Assembly: GCA_020849105.1 (NCBI GenBank)
Contig: JADLGW010000048.1
Coordinates: forward strand, 1 to 64,000
DNA from: Phycisphaerales bacterium
GTDB taxonomy: Bacteria; Planctomycetota; Phycisphaerae; Phycisphaerales; UBA1924
Direction: 5' to 3'
DNA length: 64,000 bases
The position numbers were made by a program, and so were the translations under genes. Within the stretch, counting starts at the first letter, position 1; each line of letters opens with the position of its first letter. Positions 55,155 through 63,936 of the stretch are shown here, piece after piece. The notes under the pieces were generated by a model. That model did no database searches and was not told the origin of the DNA. It saw only the letters and a list, made by a program, of their open reading frames with translations.

Positions 55155-56158
55155 TCACCGCGCGCCGAGGGCCATTCCCGATCGGGCTTGATGTCGGCGG
55201 CCGCAGCGTCGCCGCCGTGCAACTCGCCGGACAGGGCCAATCCCGACGCATCGCCTCGGCCGTGCGGCTCCCGCGCTCGGGCGGGGCCATGACGGCCGAC
55301 GAGTGCATCCGCCTCCGCGGCGTTCTGGAGCGCCACGGCTTCCGTGGCCAGCGCGTCGTCCTGGCCGCTCCGGACGCTGCCCTTCGTACCTCGCCGCTCG
55401 AACTGCCGCCGCGCTCCTCCGGAGCCCCCATCGAGCAACTGGCGCGTCTGGAACTGGCCCGAACGCACAAACTCGATGCCGCATCGCTGGAGGTCGCGGT
55501 CTGGGATATGCCGGGCTCGGGAGGTGCCGGCACGGCGGTGCTCGCGGCCGCGCTCCCGCACACCGATGCGGAAGCCGCCCTTGCCCCCTTCGATGCCGCG
55601 GGCCTGGAGGCGATCGCCCTTGAACCCCGCGTGTGCGCTCTGTGCCGCCTTGCCGCGCGGGCAGCCGATCCCGATGCGGTCACCGGCATCGTGGACTTTG
55701 GCGAGGGGGCCGCGGTGCTGGCCGTCATCCACCAGTGGAGCGTCGCGTACGAGCGGGTCATCCCGGAGAGCGGTCTGGCCTCACTGCGCGGCGGCCTTGC
55801 CCGCCAGTTGCAGGTCCACGCCGATGTGGTGGACCTCCTCCTTGAACCAGACCCGTCCGTCCCCATGCCCACCGAGGGAGCGGCCATGGTTGCGGCCCTT
55901 GCAGAGGGGCTAGGAACGGAAATCAAGACCGCGATTGAGTATGTCGGCCGCCAGCGTGCAGGCCGGGCCGCGTGTGGCCCCGCCCTGCTTGCGGGGCCCG
56001 GCGCCCGTGTACAAGGAGTTGACGCCGGTGTTGCCGCCGCGTTCGGCGGGACCGTCCGTGCCCTCATGCCGACTGCGGCCTTCCCGGGCGCGGCCACGGC
56101 CTCAGACCCCGCTCTTGCCACCGCGACCGGCCTTGCCATGCACGAGGAGGGCCGATGA
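55151..56158 (+). CDS. pilM: PilM-like actin-fold protein
   Basis: The 335-residue cytoplasmic protein has the actin/FtsA-like opening 'PIGLDVGGRSVAAVQLAG' and further PilM-type segments ('VVLAAPDAALRTSPLELP', 'VTGIVDFGEGAAVLAVIH', 'LAGPGARVQGVDAGVAAAFGG'). In type IV pili PilM binds the cytoplasmic tail of PilN. Its ATG overlaps the gspF stop (ATGA). Divergent in sequence, but the position before PilN/PilO-like genes supports the call. Confidence 0.8.
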   Translation: MITARRGPFPIGLDVGGRSVAAVQLAGQGQSRRIASAVRLPRSGGAMTADECIRLRGVLERHGFRGQRVVLAAPDAALRTSPLELPPRSSGAPIEQLARLELARTHKLDAASLEVAVWDMPGSGGAGTAVLAAALPHTDAEAALAPFDAAGLEAIALEPRVCALCRLAARAADPDAVTGIVDFGEGAAVLAVIHQWSVAYERVIPESGLASLRGGLARQLQVHADVVDLLLEPDPSVPMPTEGAAMVAALAEGLGTEIKTAIEYVGRQRAGRAACGPALLAGPGARVQGVDAGVAAAFGGTVRALMPTAAFPGAATASDPALATATGLAMHEEGR

Positions 56159-56733
56159 ACGGCGTCAACCTCATCCCCGCACACCGGACGCTCGCCCGGC
56201 GGCGACGCGCCCGCGTCCGACTGTGGACCATTGCCGCCGCGACTCATGCGGTCCTGCTTGGCGCCGTCTACGCGGGCATGGCGGCCGCGTGGGGTGGCAC
56301 GAGTGCGGAGTGGAAAGGGAGGCTGGCATCCATCAACTCCCAACTGGACCGGGACAACGACGCCCTGAAGGCCAGGCAGGCCGATCTGACCGAGAAACTC
56401 GCGGCCAAGCAGGCCAACGACGCGGTGGGGGAGCAGGCGGACTGGAGCATGCTGCTGGGCCTCATTGCCCGCACGGTACGCGATGATGTCGTGCTGGAGA
56501 ACTCCTCGCTCCGTCCCGGCGATCCGGGCGCGAAGCCGGCCAGGCCGCTCACGCTTGCGCTCAGCGGGCTCGGGCGCACGCACGGCGCGGTTTCGGACTT
56601 CGTGCTGCGACTGGAGTCGACCAGGGTCTTCTCGCACGTCGCGCTCCTGGAGACGCGCCGCACCGCCCTGCCGCACGCCGAAGCGATCGCGTTCCGCGTC
56701 GAGGCTGCGATCTCGGAGGACGCTCGCCGATGA
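56155..56733 (+). CDS. pilN: PilN-like protein
   Basis: The 192-residue protein starts 'MNGVNLIPAHRTLARRRRAR', which matches the PilN signature 'INLLP' that binds PilM. A single membrane segment follows ('IAAATHAVLLGAVYAGMAAAW'), then a coiled part and a ferredoxin-like periplasmic domain. It overlaps pilM by 4 bases and the PilO-like gene by 4 bases. Confidence 0.8.
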   Translation: MNGVNLIPAHRTLARRRRARVRLWTIAAATHAVLLGAVYAGMAAAWGGTSAEWKGRLASINSQLDRDNDALKARQADLTEKLAAKQANDAVGEQADWSMLLGLIARTVRDDVVLENSSLRPGDPGAKPARPLTLALSGLGRTHGAVSDFVLRLESTRVFSHVALLETRRTALPHAEAIAFRVEAAISEDARR

Positions 56734-57302
56734 AGCCAACCATCGCCCAGGTGGACGCCCTCGGGGCCGCCGCCCTCGCCGCGATGACCGCGGCGGTGTA
56801 CGTCTTCGGGGCGCGGCCGCTGCTCTCGGCCCGGGCCGAAGCATCACGGCAGGCGGCAACGGTCGCCGCCCGCGAGCAGGAGGCGTCCGATATGAGCCGG
56901 AGACTTGCCGGGACGTCGGCCCGGCTTCAAAGGGTTACCCAGGAACTGACGGATGGCACCCTGACCCTCGAGGGCATCGAGCAGACGAACAAGCGGGTCG
57001 CCGAACTGACCAGGAGGGCCACCGGCGACCGCCTGGAGATCAACGAGATCAAACCCGGCGCGCCCCAGTCGGACGCCCGGTTCATCCGTGTCCCGATCCG
57101 CATCACCGGCAGCGGCACCTTCCTCTCCTGCGCCCTGTTCATGCACCACCTGCGGGAGAACTTCCGCGACACCGGCCTCGCCGCGTTCGACCTGACCGGC
57201 GATGCATCCAGCAGCACCGATTCCATCCGCTTTACGTTCGACCTTATCTGGTATACCGCCCCTGCGGCTCACGCCAGCGCAGAAACTACGCCGCCGGGTT
57301 GA
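56730..57302 (+). CDS. pilO: PilO-like protein
   Basis: The 190-residue protein has an N-terminal membrane segment ('ALGAAALAAMTAAVYVFGARPL'), a coiled coil ('ASRQAATVAAREQEASDMSRRLAGT') and a ferredoxin-like domain ('RVPIRITGSGTFLSCALFMHHLRENF', typical PilO strand-helix pattern). It should pair with PilN at the inner membrane and align the platform. Overlaps pilN by 4 bases. Confidence 0.8.
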   Translation: MKPTIAQVDALGAAALAAMTAAVYVFGARPLLSARAEASRQAATVAAREQEASDMSRRLAGTSARLQRVTQELTDGTLTLEGIEQTNKRVAELTRRATGDRLEINEIKPGAPQSDARFIRVPIRITGSGTFLSCALFMHHLRENFRDTGLAAFDLTGDASSSTDSIRFTFDLIWYTAPAAHASAETTPPG

Positions 57303-57333
57303 TCCCGGCCCTGCCGTTTCGCCTGTTTCCTCC

Positions 57334-57888
57334 GTGAGGCAAACCACACAACGCAAGGCGCTCGCGGCGGTTCTCGGGCTTGGAGCCGTCGCCCTCCTGG
57401 TCGACAGGCTCGTACCGGGCCCGGCCCCCGCAGACGCCGCTCCGCCGGAGACGCCGCGAGCCGCCACCGAGGCTGCGCCGGCCGCACCCTCGGCCGCGGC
57501 TCCGCTGGCCTCGGCATCGGGTGCGGGCCAGGTCAGCCGGAACCTGCTGGGCGCACTCGACGCCACCTTCTGGGATGACGCGGCCGTGAAAGCGTCGCTC
57601 CGCCCCACGCCCCAATGGGCCCTGTTCGCGGACCCTGAGCCGGCGAGGGCCGCCCCAGCCCAATCGATCGAGGGGCGATTCTGCCAGCAGTACAAACTCA
57701 CGAGCGTTATCGGCGGCGAGACCCCGGCCGTCATCATCGAGGACGCGGGCAAGCCGCGGGTTCTTCAGATCGGGTCCGAACTGGGCGGCTTCCGGCTGGT
57801 CCGCGTGGAACGCGGTGTCGCCCGCTTCGAAGCCGGGGCACAGCATGTGGAACTCACGGTGACCCAGCCCCAGGACACCAAGAAGTAG
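57334..57888 (+). CDS. PilP/GspC-like inner-membrane protein
   Basis: The 184-residue protein starts at a GTG (57334) followed by 'RQTTQRKALAAVLGLGAVALLVDRL', a single membrane anchor, and a Pro/Ala-rich linker. A small beta domain closes it ('YKLTSVIGGETPAVIIEDAGKPRVLQIGSELGGFRLVRVE'), the pattern of the GspC HR or PilP domain that contacts the secretin. A GspC or PilP protein without a secretin gene nearby suggests the secretin is encoded elsewhere. The frame open upstream to 57202 overlaps pilO and lacks family features. Confidence 0.65.
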   Translation: MRQTTQRKALAAVLGLGAVALLVDRLVPGPAPADAAPPETPRAATEAAPAAPSAAAPLASASGAGQVSRNLLGALDATFWDDAAVKASLRPTPQWALFADPEPARAAPAQSIEGRFCQQYKLTSVIGGETPAVIIEDAGKPRVLQIGSELGGFRLVRVERGVARFEAGAQHVELTVTQPQDTKK

Positions 57889-58090
57889 CGGCCGGACCGG
57901 GTGGGCGGCCTGCCCGGTGTATGCCGGGAGTGGCGGCCGGGCAGGACGGGCGGGCTGCGACACATGGGCGCACGCGACTCGCGCCGTGAACGCCCGGAGC
58001 CGCCAAGTGCCGGCCCGCACACGCCGATCTGTCTCACGGTCCCCATTTGTGCGGGATGGAACCCAGGCGGATCAACCAGGGAGCGTGACA

Positions 58091-58570
58091 ATGGTGTGCA
58101 GGACGGCGCGTCGTGGCTTCAGCCTCATCGAACTGGTGATCGTGGTGGTGATCATCGGGATCATTGCGGCGATCGCCATCCCGCGCATGAGCCGCGGCGC
58201 CGCGGGGGCCGCGGACTCGGCGCTCACCGCGAACCTGGCGGTGCTGCGCAACGCCATCGACCTCTTCCAGACCGAGCACGGCGGGACATTCCCGCCGGCC
58301 GGCAAGTTGGTCACGGCGCTGCAGGACTACTCGGACGACAAGGCGGCGACGTTCGGCGCCAAGAGCGCGACCGAGATCTTCGGGCCGTACCTGCGGGTTG
58401 TCCCGCCGCTGCCGGTGGGATCAAACAAGGGGCTCAACACCGTCACCGAGACCGGCCCTGCCGGCACCGGCGCCTTCGGGTGGTTCTACACGCCGGCGAG
58501 CGGGGCGATTGTCGCCAACCTTGCCGGGACGGAGAAGGACTCAGCGGGCAAGGCGTACAACGCGTACTAG
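58091..58570 (+). CDS. gspG: Major pseudopilin (GspG-like)
   Basis: The 159-residue protein has the prepilin signal 'RRGFSLIELVIVVVIIGII' at residues 7-25 (Gly before Phe, Glu at +5). The globular part begins 'AVLRNAIDLFQTEHGGTFPP' and ends 'GKAYNAY', a type II secretion GspG-like layout though the sequence is divergent. It is the first of five pseudopilin-like genes and the only one with the simple size of a major subunit. Confidence 0.85.
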   Translation: MVCRTARRGFSLIELVIVVVIIGIIAAIAIPRMSRGAAGAADSALTANLAVLRNAIDLFQTEHGGTFPPAGKLVTALQDYSDDKAATFGAKSATEIFGPYLRVVPPLPVGSNKGLNTVTETGPAGTGAFGWFYTPASGAIVANLAGTEKDSAGKAYNAY

Positions 58571-58588
58571 AACTTCGCGAGGCGTGGG

Positions 58589-59128
58589 GTGGGCCTAGTG
58601 GCCTCGACCAGGCGGACAACACGGTACGCACGCAGCCGCCCGACACCGCCCAGAGCGACCGGGCGGCTGTCCGTTCCCGGGTTCACGCTCGTTGAACTCA
58701 TGACGGTCCTGGTCATCATCGTGACCTTCGCCGCGATCGCCGTGCCGCGGTACGCCGGCTCGCTCGTGCGGTACCGCGTCGATTCCGCAGCGCGCAGGGT
58801 CGCCGCGGACCTCGCCTATGCCCGCGCCGCCGCACGCTCCGCCAGTTCCCCGCGCACCGTCACCTTCGCGGTCGCTTCGGACCGCTACGGCATCGCCGGC
58901 GTCACCGCCGCGGGGCACCGTTCGGGCGCGTACAGCATCAACCTCGGTGATGAGCCCTACCGGGCGTCGCTGACCTCGGCCGACTTCGGGGGCGACCCCA
59001 GCGTGGTCTTCAGCGGCTACGGGGTACCGGACTCCGGCGGCACCGTCGTCGTGAAGGGAGGCGCCGTCACCAGGACCATCACGCTCAGCGCCGCGACCGG
59101 CACCGTCACGATCACGGACGGGCCCTGA
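58589..59128 (+). CDS. gspH: Minor pseudopilin (GspH-like)
   Basis: The 179-residue protein has 'VPGFTLVELMTVLVIIVTFA' near residues 29-48 and a GspH-type body ('ADLAYARAAARSASSPRTVTFAVASDRY'). The start is a GTG at 58589; the leader before the prepilin cut is about 31 residues, long for the family, so a downstream start is possible but none with a good ribosome site was seen. Confidence 0.8.
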   Translation: MGLVASTRRTTRYARSRPTPPRATGRLSVPGFTLVELMTVLVIIVTFAAIAVPRYAGSLVRYRVDSAARRVAADLAYARAAARSASSPRTVTFAVASDRYGIAGVTAAGHRSGAYSINLGDEPYRASLTSADFGGDPSVVFSGYGVPDSGGTVVVKGGAVTRTITLSAATGTVTITDGP

Positions 59129-59142
59129 CCCGGAGGGAACCC

Positions 59143-60252
59143 ATGGCCCGCTGTCACCACCACGCCCGCCGCGGCCTCTCGCTGATCGAGGTCGCCGTCA
59201 GCATCGCCGCCGTGTCGGTGCTTGTCGTCTCACTCGGCTCGGTCGTGGTGCTGTCGTCGAAGGCGATCCCCGACAAGTCCGCGGTCACGCCCACGTCCCT
59301 CACCGCGGGCGCAGTCACCGACCAGATCACGGAGGAACTCCGCTACGCCATCGCCGTCAGCGAGGCTGCGCCGGGCGCCGTGACCTTCACGGTCCCCTGC
59401 CGCGACAACTGCGGCTCGCCCGACACCATCCGCTATGTGCTCTCCGGCTCCGATCTCGTCCGGTCCGTGAACGGCAAGGCCCCGGTCACGCTCCTGTCCG
59501 GCGTCGGGCGCTTCGACCTCTCGTACACGAAGCGCAAAGTCACGCAGAACACCAGCAGCAGCACGACCACCAGCAGCGGCGAACTTCTCCTCTCAAAGTT
59601 CACAGGCCCGGGCAGCGCCGTCGCCAACTACAGCGAGCAGCGGACCGTCACCGGCACGACCTGGATCTCCTTCGGGTTCACGATCGACCAGGTCACGATC
59701 CCGGCGAACGCCACCGCCGTCAGGATCACCCGCGTCACGTTCCGCGGCAGGAAGCCCGCCGCCAACGCCGGCCCCGTGATCGCCACGGTCCACAGCCCGC
59801 AGAGCGCCGGCTCCGCCGTCCCCGGTGCGCCGGTCGGCTCCCCGGGCACGCTGCCGCTCACGGGCATGACGTCCTCCTACGGCTGGGTTGAGGTCCCGTT
59901 CGCGGACGCGGTGTTCAGCGGCCCCATCAGCGAGGCGGTCATTCTCCTCAAGGGGTCCGGCACCACCGGCGGGCAGGTCAACTACATGAGCGACACCCTG
60001 GCGGTCCTCGACAACCGATCGATGAGGTGGACGAACAACTCCGGCTCCACATGGGATCCCAGCGCGGCGCTCCTGGGCACATACGACATGTTCTACAACG
60101 TCTACGGCAGTTACGACGTCACCAGCCTCGCCAGCACCAGCGTGGATACCTACTACCTGACCAACGTGGACCTGGACCTCCAGGCCGGCACGTCGACCCA
60201 CGTCCGCACCGGCACGCACATCCTCAATGAACCGGGAGTTGCAGGCCCGTGA
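59143..60252 (+). CDS. Large pseudopilin-like protein with an extra beta-rich domain
   Basis: The 369-residue protein has the prepilin signal 'RRGLSLIEVAVSIAAVSVLVV' at 9-29 (Leu instead of Phe at +1, Glu at +5). Residues about 140-330 add a beta-strand-rich segment ('ITRVTFRGRKPAANAGPVIATV', 'SSYGWVEVPFADAVFSGPISEAVILLKGS') that GspJ-type pseudopilins of about 200 residues lack. It may be a GspJ-like tip component with a binding domain. Its stop overlaps the next gene. Confidence 0.75.
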   Translation: MARCHHHARRGLSLIEVAVSIAAVSVLVVSLGSVVVLSSKAIPDKSAVTPTSLTAGAVTDQITEELRYAIAVSEAAPGAVTFTVPCRDNCGSPDTIRYVLSGSDLVRSVNGKAPVTLLSGVGRFDLSYTKRKVTQNTSSSTTTSSGELLLSKFTGPGSAVANYSEQRTVTGTTWISFGFTIDQVTIPANATAVRITRVTFRGRKPAANAGPVIATVHSPQSAGSAVPGAPVGSPGTLPLTGMTSSYGWVEVPFADAVFSGPISEAVILLKGSGTTGGQVNYMSDTLAVLDNRSMRWTNNSGSTWDPSAALLGTYDMFYNVYGSYDVTSLASTSVDTYYLTNVDLDLQAGTSTHVRTGTHILNEPGVAGP

Positions 60253-60749
60253 CACCCCGCCGCGCCAACCCGGCCTTCACGATCGTCGAGGCGGCGCTCT
60301 CCACCATCGTCATCGGCGTGATGCTGGTCGCCGCGCTCAACACGGTCGGCGCCTCCCGCGCCTCCCAGGCCCGCAACGCTGACCGGAGCCGCGCCGTCGA
60401 ACTGGCCGGTTCCCTCATGGCGGAGATCACGGCCCAGGCGTACGAGGACGGGCTGCTTCCCACCGGCAACTTCGGCCTCCCGCTGGCGAAGGTCACCGGC
60501 GACCGCTCGAGGTTCAACGACGTGGACGACTACGACGCCTGGACCGAAACGCCCCCGAGGACAAAGAGCGGGGGGGTCATCCCGGGATTCGACGCCTGGA
60601 CGCGCTCCGTCCGCGTCCGCTGGGTGAACCCCGCGAACCCGGACGTGACCTCACTCGTGGACACGGGGGCCAAACGCATCACGGTCACCGTCGCCCGCAA
60701 CGGTGTTCCCCTCACTACGCTGGATGCGGTCAGGACCTCCGCGCGATGA
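60249..60749 (+). CDS. Minor pseudopilin (GspI/PilV-like)
   Basis: The 166-residue protein has a prepilin-like signal 'PAFTIVEAALSTIVIGVMLVA' at 8-28, with Ala at the -1 cut position instead of Gly and Glu at +5. The body begins 'RSRAVELAGSLMAEITAQAYED', a layout shared with GspI and PilV. The GTG start overlaps the preceding stop (GTGA). An Ala at -1 is tolerated by some prepilin peptidases. Confidence 0.75.
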   Translation: MTPRRANPAFTIVEAALSTIVIGVMLVAALNTVGASRASQARNADRSRAVELAGSLMAEITAQAYEDGLLPTGNFGLPLAKVTGDRSRFNDVDDYDAWTETPPRTKSGGVIPGFDAWTRSVRVRWVNPANPDVTSLVDTGAKRITVTVARNGVPLTTLDAVRTSAR

Positions 60750-61999
60750 TGCGCCGCTGCCCCAGCACGCCCCGTTGCCGCGGCGGCATCTACATCGCCG
60801 TCCTCGGCGCCGCGATGCTCGTCACCATCCTGGGCATGGCCGCGATGGCCGCGGTCGCCGTCGAACGCATCACCGTTGAGGTGACCGCCGACGTGGCCTC
60901 CGCGCGGTGTGCGGCCGAATCGGGCGTGGACCTGGCCATGCTCACGATCAAGAACCAGTCCACCTGGCGCACCGCGCGCGCCAACGGCACATGGTTCAGC
61001 GATGTGGCGATCGGCGGAGCGAAGGTCAGCGTCGAAGTGACCGATCCCCTCGACGCCGACCTGTCCAACCGGGACACCGACACCATCCTCGTCAAGGCCA
61101 CGGCTGTCCGCGGACAGGCTCGCCACATCACCCAGGTCTCGCTCCAGATCCAGGGCGACCCGGCGGACGCTCTGAAGATGGCGATGCACACGCCGGGCAA
61201 CTTCCATGTGGACGGCGCCGCCGTGCTCGCGGTGTCCGGGGCGCCCGTCTCGACCAACGGTACGTTTGCCAACGACGGCACGGTCAAGGGCAGCCTGGAG
61301 TGCGCCGCGCTCCTGCCCCTGGGCACCGTGAGCGGCACGGTGACGCTCCTGGCCCCGGCGAAGGCTGTGCCCAACGGGATCGTGGTCCTGTACGCCAGCC
61401 TCGCCTCGCCGTTCTCGGCCAGCGGCATCTTTGAGGACCAACTGCTCACGCCCGTGGCCTGCACCGCGCCCGGCGGCGCGGTGAACTCCGCCGGCGTCTA
61501 CCTGCTGAGCGCCACCGGCGACGTCACGATCCGCAACATCCGCCTCTGGGGCACGCTTGTCATCCGTTCCAACGGCAACCGCGTGCGCATCGAGAACTCC
61601 GAACTCCTGCAGCGCTACCGCCCGGACTACCCCGTGCTCGTGATCGACGGAGATGCCGAGATCGCACTGGACTCCGCCGTGCTCACCGAGGGCGCCCGGA
61701 ACATGAACCCGCCGGGCTCGCCCTACCAGAGCATCACCGACATCGATACCAGCGACACCTACCCCTCCCAGATCGACGGGCTGGTCTACGCCACGGGCAA
61801 ACTGACCATCGTGGGCCCGACGAAGATCACGGGCGCGGTCATGGCCGGCTCCACGGCCCTTTCCAACGCCATCCTGATCCAGGGCTCGCCCGAGGTTGCC
61901 TGGGACCCCGGCCTCCTGGCGGCCCCTCCGCTGGGCTTCATGCAGAACGCGCGGATGACCATCATCCCGGGCTCCTGGGCCCAGGCGACGGCGCCCTGA
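60746..61999 (+). CDS. GspK/PilX-like pseudopilin with a long C-terminal domain
   Basis: The 417-residue protein has 'RGGIYIAVLGAAMLVTILGMAAMAAV' at residues 11-36, the PilX_N/GspK-type N-terminus without the +5 Glu. The rest includes beta-strand-rich segments with repeated 'SAGVYLLSATGDVTIRNIRLWGTLVIRSNGNRV' and 'VLVIDGDAEIALDSAVL', which resembles polymer-forming or beta-helix-like folds. GspK-like proteins cap the pseudopilus tip. It ends 4 bp before the end of the convergent cdaR gene. Confidence 0.7.
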   Translation: MMRRCPSTPRCRGGIYIAVLGAAMLVTILGMAAMAAVAVERITVEVTADVASARCAAESGVDLAMLTIKNQSTWRTARANGTWFSDVAIGGAKVSVEVTDPLDADLSNRDTDTILVKATAVRGQARHITQVSLQIQGDPADALKMAMHTPGNFHVDGAAVLAVSGAPVSTNGTFANDGTVKGSLECAALLPLGTVSGTVTLLAPAKAVPNGIVVLYASLASPFSASGIFEDQLLTPVACTAPGGAVNSAGVYLLSATGDVTIRNIRLWGTLVIRSNGNRVRIENSELLQRYRPDYPVLVIDGDAEIALDSAVLTEGARNMNPPGSPYQSITDIDTSDTYPSQIDGLVYATGKLTIVGPTKITGAVMAGSTALSNAILIQGSPEVAWDPGLLAAPPLGFMQNARMTIIPGSWAQATAP

Positions 62000-62002
62000 C
62001 CG

Positions 62003-63028
62003 TCAGGGCCGGGCCTTCACGGTCAGGCTCACGCTGCGGTCCGCCGCCTCCAGCCGGAGCGGGCCCGGGAGCGGGGGGAACACCGAGAACAGCGCCTCCT
62101 TCACCAGCGGCTGCCCCGTCCGCGCCGCGTTCTCCAGTTCCCCGAACGTGGGCTGCACGACCGCCACCACGCGCAGCGTCTTGTCCACCACCTGCCGCAC
62201 CAGGTCGGCCGGGCCGGTGACCGACACGTCCTGGATGGACAGGTCCGACGGGTCGAGCGTGATGATCCACTTGTCGAGTTCGACCGGTGGGATCAGCAGT
62301 TGCACCGGCACCGTCGGCAGCGTCTGGTTGACTTCGCTCGACGCCGGCGTGAGCCCGACGGAGATCGTCGGCGGCTCGATCGTCACAAAGTCTGAACCCG
62401 GGAGCCCCCGCAGGCCCTCCGGGGCCACGAGCGTGACGTCGGGAACGCTCACGAACTTGCCGTCGGGCAGCGCATCCAGGACCGCCTGCGAGATCGGCGC
62501 CGTGACCTCCAGCGGCGACGGCAGACGCGTCTGGAGCCTGGACGGCACCTTCAGCGTCACCGTCGCCTGCGCCGGGGTCGGGGGCGCCGCCAGGGACCCT
62601 TCCGGCACCTTCACCACCACCCGCGCTTCCTTGGCCACCAGGTGATCCACATACACCATCACGGTCGGTGGGTCGGCGTCCGTGATCGTGACGCCGCTGT
62701 CGCGGATCGTTGGATACGCCATCAGCGCCGCCCTCATGTCCACCGTGTGCTCGCCCGCGTCGTTGGGGATCCCCGCGGCCAGGTGCAGCGTCTCCCGCAG
62801 TTCCCGCGTAAGGCTGTCGATCTTGGCCACGGGGCCGCTCATGGTGACCGTCACCGCGTTGCCGAAGACCTGACGCGGCAGCACCTCCAGCACTCGGCTG
62901 CCGGGCTCCGGGCTCAGGTCCACCGTCAGGCGCAGCGTCGCGGTCCGCACGCCCTCCGACTCCGCGAGCATCCAGATCAGGAGTGTGACAACCGTGACCA
63001 CGGCGTATGTCTGGATCTGGCGCCACAT
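62003..63028 (-). CDS. cdaR: YbbR-domain regulator of diadenylate cyclase (CdaR-like)
   Basis: The 341-residue protein has one N-terminal membrane segment ('TYAVVTVVTLLIWMLAESEG') followed by several YbbR-like repeats of about 85 residues ('TATLRLTVDLSPEPGSRVLEV', 'VVVKVPEGSLAAPPTPAQATVTLKVPS', 'VPVQLLIPPVELDKWIITLDPSDLSIQDVSVTGP'). It is encoded 11 bp after cdaA, the usual arrangement, and would tune the activity of the cyclase from outside the membrane. Confidence 0.85.
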   Translation of the reverse strand: MWRQIQTYAVVTVVTLLIWMLAESEGVRTATLRLTVDLSPEPGSRVLEVLPRQVFGNAVTVTMSGPVAKIDSLTRELRETLHLAAGIPNDAGEHTVDMRAALMAYPTIRDSGVTITDADPPTVMVYVDHLVAKEARVVVKVPEGSLAAPPTPAQATVTLKVPSRLQTRLPSPLEVTAPISQAVLDALPDGKFVSVPDVTLVAPEGLRGLPGSDFVTIEPPTISVGLTPASSEVNQTLPTVPVQLLIPPVELDKWIITLDPSDLSIQDVSVTGPADLVRQVVDKTLRVVAVVQPTFGELENAARTGQPLVKEALFSVFPPLPGPLRLEAADRSVSLTVKARP

Positions 63029-63039
63029 CGCGGTCCCTC

Positions 63040-63936
63040 TCAGGTAACGGGCGCCCCGGCGCCGCGGGCCGGCGGTTCATCGGACGGCGGCGGCTGCATC
63101 GCCTGCTCCTCGGCCGCGGTTCGGTTCGGTGGGGGCGGTGCGCCCTTGAGCCGCCGGAGCAGTTCGGCCTGCAGTTCCTCGCTGGACAAGGCCTGTGACA
63201 GCCGGCCGCCCTCGGCAAGCCGGATCTGCCCCGTCTCTTCGCTCACGGTGATGACGATCGCATCGGACTCCTTGGACAGCCCGACCGCCGCCCGGTGGCG
63301 CGAACCCAGCCGGGTGTCCGGCATGTCTGCCGGCTCCGCGAGCGGAAACTGCACGCCCGCCGCCTGCACCACGTTCCCCTTGATCACGACCCCCAGGTCG
63401 TGCAGCGCCGTCCCCGGAAAGAAGATGGTCTGGATCAGGGTTGCCGTCAGTTCCGCTCCGATCGGCGTTCCGCCCTCGACCATCCCGCGCAGGCCCACCT
63501 CGCGCTCCAGGGCGATCAGCGCCCCGAACTTGGCCCGCGACAGGTACCGGCACGCCTCGGCCAGCGCATCCACGGCGAGGTTGACCCCCTGCGTATGCGT
63601 CCGAAACAGCGACGAGGCCCCCAGCCGGACCAGCGCCAGACGCAACTCGGGCTGGAATATCACCACCAGGGCGACCGTGACCACCGTCAGGAACCTGTCG
63701 TACAGGAACGTGATCCGCTGGAAGGATTGGCCCTGGCCCAGCACGCGCGCGATGATGGTGGCGAAGACAAGGATGAACAGCAGCCCCTTGAGCGCCCCCG
63801 CCGCCCGTGTCCCCTGCACGAACTTCACCACCGCCAGCACCACAAGCCAGATGACCACCAACTCAATCAGGACCTCGACCCGCGAGTACGAGGAGACCCG
63901 GTTCAGCAGCGCCTGGATGCGATCGAACAGATTCAA
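63040..63936 (-). CDS. cdaA: Diadenylate cyclase CdaA with an altered DGA motif
   Basis: CdaA makes cyclic di-AMP from two ATP at the membrane. The 298-residue protein has three membrane segments in the first 90 residues ('VLIELVVIWLVVLAVVKFVQG', 'LLFILVFATIIARVLG', 'FLTVVTVALVVIFQPEL'). The DAC domain is at about 100-245, and an Ala/Pro/Glu-rich tail follows. The RHR motif is present (Arg213-His214-Arg215, 'SRHRAAVGLS'). The usual 'HDGAV' reads 'HDLGV' here: Asp180 is kept, but Gly-Ala is replaced by Leu-Gly. The rest of the domain ('GALIALEREVGLRG', 'SEETGQIRLAEGGRL') is normal, so I expect a functional or modified cyclase. Confidence 0.92.
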   Translation of the reverse strand: MNLFDRIQALLNRVSSYSRVEVLIELVVIWLVVLAVVKFVQGTRAAGALKGLLFILVFATIIARVLGQGQSFQRITFLYDRFLTVVTVALVVIFQPELRLALVRLGASSLFRTHTQGVNLAVDALAEACRYLSRAKFGALIALEREVGLRGMVEGGTPIGAELTATLIQTIFFPGTALHDLGVVIKGNVVQAAGVQFPLAEPADMPDTRLGSRHRAAVGLSKESDAIVITVSEETGQIRLAEGGRLSQALSSEELQAELLRRLKGAPPPPNRTAAEEQAMQPPPSDEPPARGAGAPVT

